A stretch of 56,293 nucleotides of DNA from an archaeon (lineage in GTDB: Archaea; Nanobdellota; Nanobdellia; Pacearchaeales; GW2011-AR1), in contig JABHZE010000002.1 in the NCBI GenBank assembly GCA_018653485.1, forward strand, positions 1 through 56,293. The letters run 5' to 3'. The notes beneath the pieces were generated by a model, which was not told the DNA's origin, made no database searches, and saw nothing but the letters and a program-made list of their open reading frames with translations. This document shows, one piece after another, positions 39,210 to 48,600 of this stretch. The first letter of the stretch is position 1. Each line of letters opens with the position of its first letter. The translations under genes were made by a program, and so were the position numbers.

Positions 39210-40146
39210 TTGAATACCTCTCTAAATTATTTTTAAACCACTCAATACTTTCTTTTAAACCTTGCTTTAAATTTTTTTTAGGTTTCCAATTAAAAAACTC
39301 TTTTGTTTTATTCATATCTGCAACCCAAATTTTATTATCATAACTTCGAGGTTTGTATTCTCCAAAAATAATTCTACTTGAAGAATTAGAGATTCTTATA
39401 ATTTCTTCAACCACATTTAAAATAAACTCCTGATTCCCAGAACCCACATTAAATATCTCCCCTTTAGCTTTTTCAGCATTATCAATAGCTCTTAAATAAA
39501 GTTCAACAACATCTTTAATAAAAATATAATCTCTAACTCCATAAGGATTATTCAAAACAATATCTTCCTCTTTAAGTGCATTTACTAATGCATAACTCAT
39601 TAATCTATCTTTATGATCATAAGCTCCATAAGGTGAAAATATTCTAAAAGAGACAATTGGTTTATTTTTTGTTTTAGCAATCATCTGCCCATATTTACAG
39701 GCCATATTTTTACTTATCCCATAAACATTCATAGGAGAACAAACATCATCCTCATTCATTGGTCTATTTTTTATTCCATACTCTGACGAACTTCCAGTAT
39801 TAACAAAACATCTATAATCTATTTCATCACAAGCATCAATTAAATTTTTGCTTCCAAAAAAATTAATATCTAAAATATCTTTTTCATTTCCTTCAACACC
39901 TGCATAGATTCCAGCAGTAGCTAAATGAAAAATTATATCTGGATTAATTTTTTTTACAATTTCAAAAATACTTTCTCTTTCTCTTAAATCACCAATCCAA
40001 AATTTAATATTCAAACCTTCTAACCTCCATTTATCGGAATTTTCACGAACTAAACAATGAACTTCAAATCCTTCCTGGACTAGTTTTCGAGTTAGGTTAG
40101 AACCAATAAAACTATTTGCACCAGTTATAAGAACCTTATGCTTCAT
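39196..40146 (-). CDS. NAD-dependent epimerase/dehydratase or reductase
   Basis: I start at the ATG at 40146. The longer frame uses TTG. The 316-residue SDR has the Rossmann motif ITGANSFIGSNLTR, and the catalytic residues Ser/Tyr/Lys in SSSEYG and YGISKNMACKYG. It belongs to NDP-sugar epimerases, dehydratases or reductases. In the 3,6-dideoxyhexose context it could play the part of the YerF-type ketoreductase, but sequence alone does not show that. Its start lies inside the end of the fusion gene, so translation is coupled. Confidence 0.88.
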   Translation of the reverse strand: MKHKVLITGANSFIGSNLTRKLVQEGFEVHCLVRENSDKWRLEGLNIKFWIGDLRERESIFEIVKKINPDIIFHLATAGIYAGVEGNEKDILDINFFGSKNLIDACDEIDYRCFVNTGSSSEYGIKNRPMNEDDVCSPMNVYGISKNMACKYGQMIAKTKNKPIVSFRIFSPYGAYDHKDRLMSYALVNALKEEDIVLNNPYGVRDYIFIKDVVELYLRAIDNAEKAKGEIFNVGSGNQEFILNVVEEIIRISNSSSRIIFGEYKPRSYDNKIWVADMNKTKEFFNWKPKKNLKQGLKESIEWFKNNLERYSNETS

Positions 40147-43132
40147 CTTCCTCAAGAGGTTTTACAATCATATTTTCCCTAAATTCTTCTCTTGACAATC
40201 TAGGAGAAGGATCTTCAATAGGCCTTCCAAATTCTAATTTAGGAGAAATATATTGCCCATGTTTTAATTCAACACTGCATAAGATAGGTTCTTCAGAATT
40301 TAAAATATCCCTAATTTTTAATAACTCTGAATGATTGTTTATTTGTTCTGTCTTAAGTCCATACGCTCTTCCAATACCCAATAAATCCGGATCTCCCAAA
40401 CCTCCATCATAACATGTAGCATTATATTTAGAATCTAACCAAACATCTTGAAATTGCTTTATTATCCCATACTCATGATTATTTATCAAAAATATTTTTA
40501 TTGGAAGTTTATGTCTTTCAATAGTCTCTAATTCATTAATATTCATCTTCAAACCACCATCTCCGATTATACAGATAACCTGTTTCTTATTATTAGCAAA
40601 ACAAGCACCAATTGCAGCAGGTAATGAATAGGCCATGGGTGAATTTCCAAAAGCAGAAAATAACTGTTGCCCCTCTTTAACTTTAAATCCCTGCATAGTC
40701 CAAGTTAAATTACCTCCGGCATCTGTAATTATTATATCTCCTTCTTTAGATTCATTAGAAAGAATAGTCATAAAAACATAAGGGTTAACTTTTTCTTTTT
40801 CTTCTAAATATTCTGGGAGTACAATTGGATATTTTTCTTTCCATAATTTAATTTTATTCTTCCACTCATTTAAATCTTGAACAGCTATTTCCCCTAATCG
40901 AGGGATTATTCCATCTAAAAAATCATTAATATCATTATTAATATCTACATCAATTATTAATCCTCTTCCTTTGTATAGTTCTTTTGCATCAATATCAACT
41001 AATATTTTTTTAGCACCTCTAGCAAAACTACTCCTCTTACCTCCTGTTTGTCGAGTATCTAATCTTGAACCAATAGTTAAAATTAAATCCGAATTTTGAA
41101 CTGCAAAATTTCCAGCTCGATTCATAGAAACACCAAACCCTTCAACAAATAATGGGTGATTATGAGGCAAAATATCTATTGCACCCCAACTTGGAGCAAC
41201 AGGAATACTCAATTTTTCAACTAACTCTCTAATTCTTTTTTCAGCATTTGCTAATTTAACTCCTGCACCCAAAATAATAATGGGTCTTTTAGCCTTATTT
41301 ATTAATTCAATTGCCTCATTAATTTTTTCATTTAATAGATTAGAATCAACTTCCTTTTTTTCAGGAACATAACCCCTCAAATTTTCAACATCTATTTGAG
41401 TTCTTTGAACATTCATTGGAATATCTATTAAAACAGGTCCAGGCCTTCCAGATTTAGCCATATAAACAGCTTTTTCTAAATAATATCTAATATCTTCAGG
41501 ATTATCTACTTTAACTGCAAATTTTGTAATTGGTTTTACAATACTAACAATATCTGTTTCTTGAAAACCAACTTGCCTAGGCCCATCTTCTTCTGAGGAT
41601 TCATTAGTATTTACTTGCCCAGTTATGTAAATTGTAGGAATAGAATCAAAATAAGCACACCCCATTCCAGTAATTAAATTAGTTGCTCCAGGGCCACTAG
41701 TCGCCATAGCAACTCCCAAATTTTTAGTAACTCTTGAATAAGCCTCTGCAGCAATTGCAGCACCTTGTTCTTGAGTTGTACAAATATATTTTATATTTTT
41801 ATTTTCATCAAAAGAATTAATTATATTCATTACAGCCCCCCCAGTTACTAAAAAAGCATGCCCAATTCCTTGTTTTTCAAGAAATTCTAATAAATAATCT
41901 GATAGTTTCATAGTTTGTTTTAAATTCCGAGGTTTTTTAAGAATATCTGTGTTAGAATGAAACCCTGCTAAAATCTTTCTCATTCTTTCAATACCTTCTA
42001 AAATATCTGCCTTTGAAGAAGCATAACAAAATCTTACATAATCTCCATAATTTTTTCCAAACATACTCCCAGGAGCACAAGCAACTCCTGCTTTTTCTAA
42101 CATCATATCTGCAAATTCCTTTCCAGTAAATCCTGTATCTTTTACATTACAAAATGCATAAAAAGCTCCCCTAGGTTTTAAACAAGTTATACCCGGTAAA
42201 CTATTTAACCCATTATGAATAATATCTCGTCTTTCTCTATACTCTTTCATCATATTCTCAATTTCTTCTTGACTTCCCTTTAATGCCTCTACTCCTGCTT
42301 TTTGAATAAATGGCGCAACACAACTAACATTAGTTTCCAATAATAAATTCATCCTCTCAATTAATTCCTCTGGCCCAATCACAATTCCTAATCTCCATCC
42401 AGTCATAGCATAGGATTTACTAAATCCATTTGCAACAATTACTCTATCTTTACATTTATCATAAACACAAGGAGAATGAAATTTAGTATCTGCATCTTGA
42501 TAAATCATTCTAGCATAAATTTCATCACTTAATAAATAAACATCATGTTTTTCAGCAATATCATAAATTCTTTTCATTTCTTCTTCTTTCATAACAGAGC
42601 CAGTAGGATTATTCGGTGAATTCATAATTATTAATCTAGTTTTATCACTCATAGCTTTTTCAACATCTTCAGGATTTAGTCTAAATTCATTTTCTTCTTT
42701 TAATGGGACACTTACTGCTTTTCCGCCAAAAAAATCAATCGCAGAAATATAAGTTGGAAAACAAGGTTCTGGAACAATTACTTCATCTCCCGGTTCTATT
42801 GTACAACCCACAGTATAAAAAATAGCAGAATTAGCTCCTGGACAAACTAAAACCTGGTTTAAATCAGGCCTAAATTTTCTTGAATTTTCAGTAGCATCCA
42901 CTGCTGCAACTCTAAATTCCATTAAACCCTTAGAAGTAGTATAATGGGTTTCTCCACGAATCAAAGAGTCATATGCTGCCTCAGAAATGTTTTTTGGAGT
43001 TTCAAAATCAGGATCTCCTAATTCAAAATGAAGAATACTTCTTCCTTGACTTTCAAGTTCTTTAGCTCTTGCAAGTATATGAAACATTGGTTGCCCACTT
43101 AATTTTTTAGCTCCTTCAGATATCTTTTTCAT
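40136..43132 (-). CDS. aminotransferase/ThDP-enzyme fusion (YerE/acetolactate-synthase-like C-terminal half)
   Basis: This is a 998-residue two-domain protein. Residues 1-390 are a class I aminotransferase: SPNNPTG (172-178), DEIY (203-206) and PLP lysine 239 in NGFSKSYAMTGWR. A short linker leads to Met408, which starts a complete ThDP enzyme of acetolactate-synthase type: Glu455 (TQEQGAA), SGPGATNLITGM, and the ThDP motif GDGGLKMN with NNHEYG. Beside rfbF, rfbG and rfbH, the C-terminal half may be YerE-like, adding a two-carbon unit from pyruvate to a CDP-4-keto-3,6-dideoxy sugar. That is inferred, and ordinary acetolactate or sulfopyruvate chemistry remains possible. I know of no reason for the fusion, since a missing stop codon could also explain it. 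Confidence 0.88.
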   Translation of the reverse strand: MKKISEGAKKLSGQPMFHILARAKELESQGRSILHFELGDPDFETPKNISEAAYDSLIRGETHYTTSKGLMEFRVAAVDATENSRKFRPDLNQVLVCPGANSAIFYTVGCTIEPGDEVIVPEPCFPTYISAIDFFGGKAVSVPLKEENEFRLNPEDVEKAMSDKTRLIIMNSPNNPTGSVMKEEEMKRIYDIAEKHDVYLLSDEIYARMIYQDADTKFHSPCVYDKCKDRVIVANGFSKSYAMTGWRLGIVIGPEELIERMNLLLETNVSCVAPFIQKAGVEALKGSQEEIENMMKEYRERRDIIHNGLNSLPGITCLKPRGAFYAFCNVKDTGFTGKEFADMMLEKAGVACAPGSMFGKNYGDYVRFCYASSKADILEGIERMRKILAGFHSNTDILKKPRNLKQTMKLSDYLLEFLEKQGIGHAFLVTGGAVMNIINSFDENKNIKYICTTQEQGAAIAAEAYSRVTKNLGVAMATSGPGATNLITGMGCAYFDSIPTIYITGQVNTNESSEEDGPRQVGFQETDIVSIVKPITKFAVKVDNPEDIRYYLEKAVYMAKSGRPGPVLIDIPMNVQRTQIDVENLRGYVPEKKEVDSNLLNEKINEAIELINKAKRPIIILGAGVKLANAEKRIRELVEKLSIPVAPSWGAIDILPHNHPLFVEGFGVSMNRAGNFAVQNSDLILTIGSRLDTRQTGGKRSSFARGAKKILVDIDAKELYKGRGLIIDVDINNDINDFLDGIIPRLGEIAVQDLNEWKNKIKLWKEKYPIVLPEYLEEKEKVNPYVFMTILSNESKEGDIIITDAGGNLTWTMQGFKVKEGQQLFSAFGNSPMAYSLPAAIGACFANNKKQVICIIGDGGLKMNINELETIERHKLPIKIFLINNHEYGIIKQFQDVWLDSKYNATCYDGGLGDPDLLGIGRAYGLKTEQINNHSELLKIRDILNSEEPILCSVELKHGQYISPKLEFGRPIEDPSPRLSREEFRENMIVKPLEEDEA

Positions 43133-43273
43133 AATTAAATCATCTTTTTTAGCTTTTAATAGATTATATGGATGAAAAATATATATCCTGTAACTACTTT
43201 AAACCTTTTAACATTCCTTGGATATAATCTCTTTAATATAATCAGAAAACTAAAACAATAAATAATCCTTTGA

Positions 43274-43432
43274 TCATTTAGTTTTATTTATTGTTGAATA
43301 AACAACTAAGATGGCTATTAAGGTTGCTACAATTCCTCCAACGATATTAAAATAAGGAAAATCAAGGTATTTGTAAATTCCAGCGAAAATAAGTAAAATT
43401 ATTCCTATAATCCAAAATTTAATCTTTTCCAT
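43274..43432 (-). CDS. small membrane protein (52 aa)
   Basis: The ORF starts MEKIKFWIIGIILLIFAG and has two membrane helices (about 5-19 and 28-46, IVGGIVATLIAILVVY), a typical small hairpin membrane protein. It fills the gap between rfbG and the fusion gene, and the rest of 43133-43496 shows nothing. Function is unknown. Confidence 0.5.
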   Translation of the reverse strand: MEKIKFWIIGIILLIFAGIYKYLDFPYFNIVGGIVATLIAILVVYSTINKTK

Positions 43433-43496
43433 ATTAAATAATTCAATCTAATCTTTATAAAATTAACTAGAAAACCTCTATACACTATTTCTAACC

Positions 43497-44462
43497 CTAC
43501 TTTAAAACCTCTAAATACCAATCATAACTTTCTTTAATCGCATCTTCAAAACTAACCTTAGCACTCCAACCTAAAAGAGATTTTATTTTAGAAGCATCTA
43601 AATGTTGTTCAGGAATTTCTGCTTTAGCTTTGTTTAATATTTTAGTTTTAACTGGAACATTAATTGCCTGAGAAACTCTTTTAACAACTTCTAAAACATT
43701 CATAATATTATCACTTGCAAGATTAAATGCTTGCCCTTTTGTTTTATGTATGTTTTCGGCTAAAAGAATATACCCTTCAATACAATCTTTTACATAAATA
43801 TACTCTCTAATCATTTTACCATCACTTCTTATTTCCAAATCTCTATCTTTAATTGCAGATTCAATAACTCCTGGGATAATCCTATTCATATTTAAATCTC
43901 CAGGCCCAAAAACATTAGCACATCTTCCAATTGTTACTGGAATATTATAAACTCCAGCATACATTTGTGAAATCAAATCCGCACAAGATTTTGAAACATC
44001 ATATGGTGCTTTTCCATGTAATCGCTCATTTTCCTTATAAGGAACATTTTTACTAGGCCCATAAGCCTTATCACTTGAAACCATAACCATGCATTCAATT
44101 TTTCTATAAACCCGTGCAGCCTCTAATAAATTCACAGTTCCCATTATGTTTGATTCAAGAGTCTCAATTGGATTTTGAAGAGCAATAGTAACTAAGGGTT
44201 GCGCACCTAAATGAAAGATAACATCTATTTCATATTTTGTAAGAATGTCCATAATCTTCCTAGTATCTTTTAAATCACCTATAGCAACAGAACATTTTTT
44301 TCCTAAATTTCTATATTCAAAATAACTTTGAGGATCAAAGTCTCTTAATAATGCCACAATATTTGCATTGGTTTTACTCAATACTTCAACCAAATGCGAG
44401 CCTTTAAATCCTCCCGCACCAGTAACTAAAACATTTTTATTTTCCCAGAATTCTCTATTCAT
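43497..44462 (-). CDS. rfbG: CDP-glucose 4,6-dehydratase (RfbG)
   Basis: The 321-residue SDR enzyme has the nucleotide-binding motif VTGAGGFKGSHLVEVL, HLGAQPLVTIALQNPIETLESN, the active-site VSSDKAYG and PYDVSKSCADLI (Tyr, Lys). It makes CDP-4-keto-6-deoxy-D-glucose from CDP-glucose, the step between RfbF and RfbH. The start overlaps the end of rfbF by 8 bp, which supports one operon. Confidence 0.94.
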   Translation of the reverse strand: MNREFWENKNVLVTGAGGFKGSHLVEVLSKTNANIVALLRDFDPQSYFEYRNLGKKCSVAIGDLKDTRKIMDILTKYEIDVIFHLGAQPLVTIALQNPIETLESNIMGTVNLLEAARVYRKIECMVMVSSDKAYGPSKNVPYKENERLHGKAPYDVSKSCADLISQMYAGVYNIPVTIGRCANVFGPGDLNMNRIIPGVIESAIKDRDLEIRSDGKMIREYIYVKDCIEGYILLAENIHKTKGQAFNLASDNIMNVLEVVKRVSQAINVPVKTKILNKAKAEIPEQHLDASKIKSLLGWSAKVSFEDAIKESYDWYLEVLK

Positions 44463-45399
44463 TTTGTGATCCTCGATTTAAGTTATCACCTAAAGTACTA
44501 TCTAAATTAGAATTTAGATTCTTTTCCATTTCTTGAGAAATTAAATTACCTACATTATCACTATGACAAACACTTAATTGTTCTTCTGAAAATGCACTAT
44601 CTCCCCCATCTATAAGAGATTCCTTCCCTTTCCAGACCTCCCATGGAGCTCCTTGTTCATGAATTTCATTTAATTCATCAACATCTTTTTGAGTATCCAT
44701 AGATTTCCAAAAACTAGTATGAACATACCCTCCTAATTCATTATCTTCTGCAAGTTTTTTCATGGGCTCTTGTTCAAGTATGCAATTAGGTTCTGTAGAA
44801 AGATAACTAAATATTCTTTGATTAAAAACCATAAATCCCCCATTGATTAAATCTTTCATATTAGGTTTTTCATCAAATTTTTTAATTAAATCATCTTCAA
44901 TTTCAACTAGCCCATATTTATATACTGGATGAACTGCAGTGAGTGTTGCAACTTTTCCTTTCCTTTTATGAAAAGAATATAATTTTCTTAAGTCAATATC
45001 TGAAACCCCATCCCCATAAGTCATAAAAAAATCTTCATCATTTCCAATATACTTTTGTATTCTTGCAATTCTTGCACCAGTCATAACTTCTTGTCCAGTA
45101 TCAACAAAAGTTATCCTAACATCTAATCCCTCATTATCTGTTAAATGATATATTTTATTTTTTCTTAAGTCTAACACAAAATCATTATTTCTTTCTTCTA
45201 ATTTAAGGAAATAATCTTTAATCATATGCCCCTTATAACCTAAACATAGAATAAAATCCTTAATACCCTGAGAAGAATAAATTTTCATAATATGCCATAA
45301 TATAGGCCTACCCCCAATTTCCACAAGAGGTTTAGGTTTAAACTCTGTTTCACCAGCTAATCTAGTTCCCTTACCACCACATAAAATAACAGCCTTCAT
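44455..45399 (-). CDS. rfbF: glucose-1-phosphate cytidylyltransferase (RfbF), with polar C-terminal extension
   Basis: The 314-residue enzyme makes CDP-glucose from CTP and glucose-1-phosphate. It shows CGGKGTRLAGETEFKPKPLVEIGGRPILWHIM, the conserved FMTYGDGVSDID (metal-binding Asp) and INGGFMVF. The normal enzyme has about 257 residues, so the last 50 or so (SEEQLSVCHSDNVGNLISQ, then Asn/Ser/Gly-rich) are an unusual polar extension with no known role. It is the first gene of the rfbFG pair, divergent from a GT-C gene. Confidence 0.95.
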   Translation of the reverse strand: MKAVILCGGKGTRLAGETEFKPKPLVEIGGRPILWHIMKIYSSQGIKDFILCLGYKGHMIKDYFLKLEERNNDFVLDLRKNKIYHLTDNEGLDVRITFVDTGQEVMTGARIARIQKYIGNDEDFFMTYGDGVSDIDLRKLYSFHKRKGKVATLTAVHPVYKYGLVEIEDDLIKKFDEKPNMKDLINGGFMVFNQRIFSYLSTEPNCILEQEPMKKLAEDNELGGYVHTSFWKSMDTQKDVDELNEIHEQGAPWEVWKGKESLIDGGDSAFSEEQLSVCHSDNVGNLISQEMEKNLNSNLDSTLGDNLNRGSQNE

Positions 45400-45507
45400 A
45401 TTTTAAACTCCCTTTTGCATATTATTCTCCCTTAAATATTCTATTTAAAGATTATCCCTATTCATTATATATTGTCTAAAAAATAGATATTAACTGTCAA
45501 TATAATC

Positions 45508-45515
45508 TTTATAAA
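45508..45515 (+). promoter_or_regulatory. TATA box of the membrane glycosyltransferase gene
   Basis: TTTATAAA is centred 25.5 bp before the ATG at 45537. Confidence 0.6.
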
Positions 45516-45536
45516 CTGCCCAGGATACTGAAATAT

Positions 45537-46991
45537 ATGAAAATTAGAGTAAATACAAGGAAATTCTTACTATTATTTTCCTTTATCTTAATAATCTCTT
45601 GTTTAATATTAAAGGTCTTTTTGATTTTTAATTTCCCCTTATTAAACAATGAGCCATTTTTTGCAGTAAGGGCATTAGAAATAACCAAGGGAAATGTTTT
45701 ACACACTGGAAATCTTTTTAATAATCATGGCCCACTCTCAGTTTATTTTTTAAGTTTTGTCTCAATTTTTTCTGAATTAAATTGGAGCTCAATTCATCTA
45801 GCTGGTTTTTTTTGGGATTTATTGATTTTAATAACTTTATTTTTTATTTCAAGAAAATATTTAGGATTAGAAAATGCAATAATAAGTTCTGCAATTTATT
45901 TAGTCTTATCAGTAGCTTTTTATGGGACCATCTATAATTCAGAATACCCTTGTGCTTTTTTTGGATTATTAGGGTTTCTTGCATACATTAAATTTTTAGA
46001 AAAAAATAAATCTAATTATTTATTCTTGGCAGGTTTTTTAATAGCAATTTCATTATGGTTTAAACAAACAGGATTTTTCTTTTTTCTAGCAATATTTTTT
46101 AACGAGTTATACTTAAATTTCAAAAGAGAAAATTCATTTCGTAAATTAATTAAAAATAACCTCATCATTATCTCCGGAATTCTTATATTTAGCCTCCCCT
46201 TATTGACATACTTTTTTTATTATACTCAATGGAAATTTTTAGAAGATATGATAATTTTCAATCTATTATTTGAAACAAGACATTCTAGAATTATTGTTCT
46301 TGGAAAATTCATTAGAATGCTAGCATTCTATTTCGGATTTTTATTTGTTCTAATACTGGCAAAACCCAAAAGAACAGAATCAGAGAACGAAATAAAAAAA
46401 GAGCCAAAAATTATCCACAAAATCACAAGATTATTTATGATCTACTCCATAATAATGATTCTATTCTTTGCAATAAATAGGGAACTTTTTGGAACTCACC
46501 TTATGCAATTAGCAGTAGTCTTAATACCTCTCTCAATGATCTATTATTCAAAATACAAAGATAATTCTCTAAAAATCATTAGAATTTTACTAATAATTTC
46601 TCTTTTATCTATTTTTATGGTTAGTTTAGAAGAAATAGCAAGAGAACACTTAAATGATGAAAAAATAGAACAAGAACAAATACAATCTTTTATGAAAAAA
46701 GAGATTCCCAGAGGAAGTTTAGTTTATTCTGTTTTTGACCTATATCCATTTTTAGGAGGATATCAAAATCCTTATCGTTGGACTACTCTCCAACCCAATG
46801 TAGAGAGTATTGATCCAATGGATGATTTTTGCAATTTCTTAGATAATGTGGACTACATTATATTCACTGGACATCAAAAAAAATATTTGGGCAAAAAAAA
46901 TCTTAATTGCGCATATTCCAAATTCACAATTATAAAAGAATTTGAAGATATTGGTCAGAGCAATGTAGAAATTCTAAAAAAATCCTCATAA
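45537..46991 (+). CDS. GT-C (PMT-like) membrane glycosyltransferase
   Basis: This 484-residue polytopic protein has about ten membrane helices and a soluble C-terminal part (about 385-484). The first outer loop has the acidic motif NNEPFFAVRAL and FNNHGPLSVYFL, typical of GT-C enzymes that use polyprenyl-phosphate sugars (PMT/ArnT-like). The transferred sugar is unknown. The flippase gene has its own promoter right after its stop, so they may be separately regulated. Confidence 0.72.
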   Translation: MKIRVNTRKFLLLFSFILIISCLILKVFLIFNFPLLNNEPFFAVRALEITKGNVLHTGNLFNNHGPLSVYFLSFVSIFSELNWSSIHLAGFFWDLLILITLFFISRKYLGLENAIISSAIYLVLSVAFYGTIYNSEYPCAFFGLLGFLAYIKFLEKNKSNYLFLAGFLIAISLWFKQTGFFFFLAIFFNELYLNFKRENSFRKLIKNNLIIISGILIFSLPLLTYFFYYTQWKFLEDMIIFNLLFETRHSRIIVLGKFIRMLAFYFGFLFVLILAKPKRTESENEIKKEPKIIHKITRLFMIYSIIMILFFAINRELFGTHLMQLAVVLIPLSMIYYSKYKDNSLKIIRILLIISLLSIFMVSLEEIAREHLNDEKIEQEQIQSFMKKEIPRGSLVYSVFDLYPFLGGYQNPYRWTTLQPNVESIDPMDDFCNFLDNVDYIIFTGHQKKYLGKKNLNCAYSKFTIIKEFEDIGQSNVEILKKSS

Positions 46992-46993
46992 TC

Positions 46994-47001
46994 TATTTAA
47001 A
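46994..47001 (+). promoter_or_regulatory. TATA box of the flippase gene
   Basis: TATTTAAA starts 2 bp after the upstream stop codon and is centred 25.5 bp before the ATG at 47023. Confidence 0.6.
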
Positions 47002-47022
47002 CCATCTTCGGATAATATAAAA

Positions 47023-48600
47023 ATGCAAAAAGAAAAAACAGAACAAAAAAAATTAAATAATTCATTAAGAATCGTGGCTAAATCCTCTTTTATAGTTTTA
47101 ATAGGACTTATTTTTTCAAAGATTATGACTTATGTTTACAGGATTATTATCGCAAGAGAATTAGGTCCTGAAGTATATGGGCTATTCTCATTAGCATTAA
47201 TGATTTCTACATTGTTTATTGCATTAGCATCATTAGGGCTCCCAGAAGGATTATTAAGATATATCTCATTTTATAGGGGAGAAAAAGAAAAAGGAAAATC
47301 ACAATATATTTTTAGATTTTCATTATTTATCTCAATAATTACTTCAATAATAATAGGATTAGTGTTATTTTTATTTGCAGAACCAGTATCAACAAATATT
47401 TTTAATAATTCAAACCTAACTATATTTCTTAAATGGTTTGGGATATTCATACCATTAGTAACTATCACAAATTTATTTTCTCTTTTAACAAGGGCCTATG
47501 AAGAAATAGGGTGGAATTCGTTTATTATCAATATTTTTCAACCATTCATAAAAGTAACCCTTTTAGGAATACTATTCTTCTCCGGTTTTAAATCCATGTC
47601 AATAATTCTCTCCTACAATTTAAGTTTTATAGGCGTTTTAATTTTGTCACTAATAGTCTGTTCCTATAAAACTGCAGATATTTTTAAAATTCCTAATTTA
47701 GACAAAAAAACAAAATCAAAAATAACTAAAGATTTATTAGCCTATTCATGGCCAATGATGTTTTTAGGAATGATTATGTTTATTTTTTATGGTATTGATT
47801 CATTTATTATTGGAGCATTTACAGGTAGTGAGGGAGTTTATAATGTGGGTATTTACAATTCTGCAGTTCCAATAGCCTCATTAATAGGTATAGCCCCAAT
47901 ATTATTCATTCAATTATTTTTTCCATTAATTACAAAAGAATTTGCAAAAAAAGATACAAAATTAATAAAAGATTTAAGTAAACAAATAGGCAAATGGATT
48001 TTTATTCTAAATCTCCCATTAACATTATTAATGATTTTATTTCCAGAATTCTTAATAAATTTATTATTTGGTCCAGAATATATTCCTGCTAAATTTGCTT
48101 TAATCTATTTAGCAATTGGTATGTTTTTTTTCTCAGTGTTTAATGTATCTGAAAAATTATTATCTATGGCAGGGAAATCAAAGGCAGTTCTTTTTAATCT
48201 AATCCTAGCAGCAATAATTAATTTAATTTTAAATTTGATCTTAGTTCCAGCCTATGGGATAAATGGGGCCGCATTTGCAACCATGGCTACCTATATTTTC
48301 TGGAGTATAATTTCAGTTCTTCAAGCAAAATACTATGTTTCAATAATTCCTGTAAGAAGAAAAATGTTAACTATACTTTTAATTTCTATACCTTCATTTT
48401 TATTAGTTTATTATGTTAAACAGTTAGTTCAACCAAGTTTAATCAATACAGCATTACAAGGAATATTGTTCCTTCTTCTTTATTCCTTTTTAATCCTAAT
48501 AACAGGGGCATTAGACAGGAATGACATAATGATTTTACATTCATTAAAAAATAAAAATTTAAAAAGTATTTTAAAAAAGACACATAAACAAAAAAAATGA
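47023..48600 (+). CDS. oligosaccharide flippase (Wzx-like, MATE/MVF superfamily)
   Basis: The 525-residue protein has about 14 membrane helices. The start has the family pattern SSFIVLIGLIFSKIMTYVYRIIIARELGPEVYGLFSLALM, broken here into short conserved parts such as ARELGPEVYG. Wzx-like proteins flip lipid-linked oligosaccharides outward, which fits the sugar genes nearby. The stop overlaps the next ATG by 4 bp (ATGA), so the radical SAM gene is coupled. Confidence 0.92.
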   Translation: MQKEKTEQKKLNNSLRIVAKSSFIVLIGLIFSKIMTYVYRIIIARELGPEVYGLFSLALMISTLFIALASLGLPEGLLRYISFYRGEKEKGKSQYIFRFSLFISIITSIIIGLVLFLFAEPVSTNIFNNSNLTIFLKWFGIFIPLVTITNLFSLLTRAYEEIGWNSFIINIFQPFIKVTLLGILFFSGFKSMSIILSYNLSFIGVLILSLIVCSYKTADIFKIPNLDKKTKSKITKDLLAYSWPMMFLGMIMFIFYGIDSFIIGAFTGSEGVYNVGIYNSAVPIASLIGIAPILFIQLFFPLITKEFAKKDTKLIKDLSKQIGKWIFILNLPLTLLMILFPEFLINLLFGPEYIPAKFALIYLAIGMFFFSVFNVSEKLLSMAGKSKAVLFNLILAAIINLILNLILVPAYGINGAAFATMATYIFWSIISVLQAKYYVSIIPVRRKMLTILLISIPSFLLVYYVKQLVQPSLINTALQGILFLLLYSFLILITGALDRNDIMILHSLKNKNLKSILKKTHKQKK

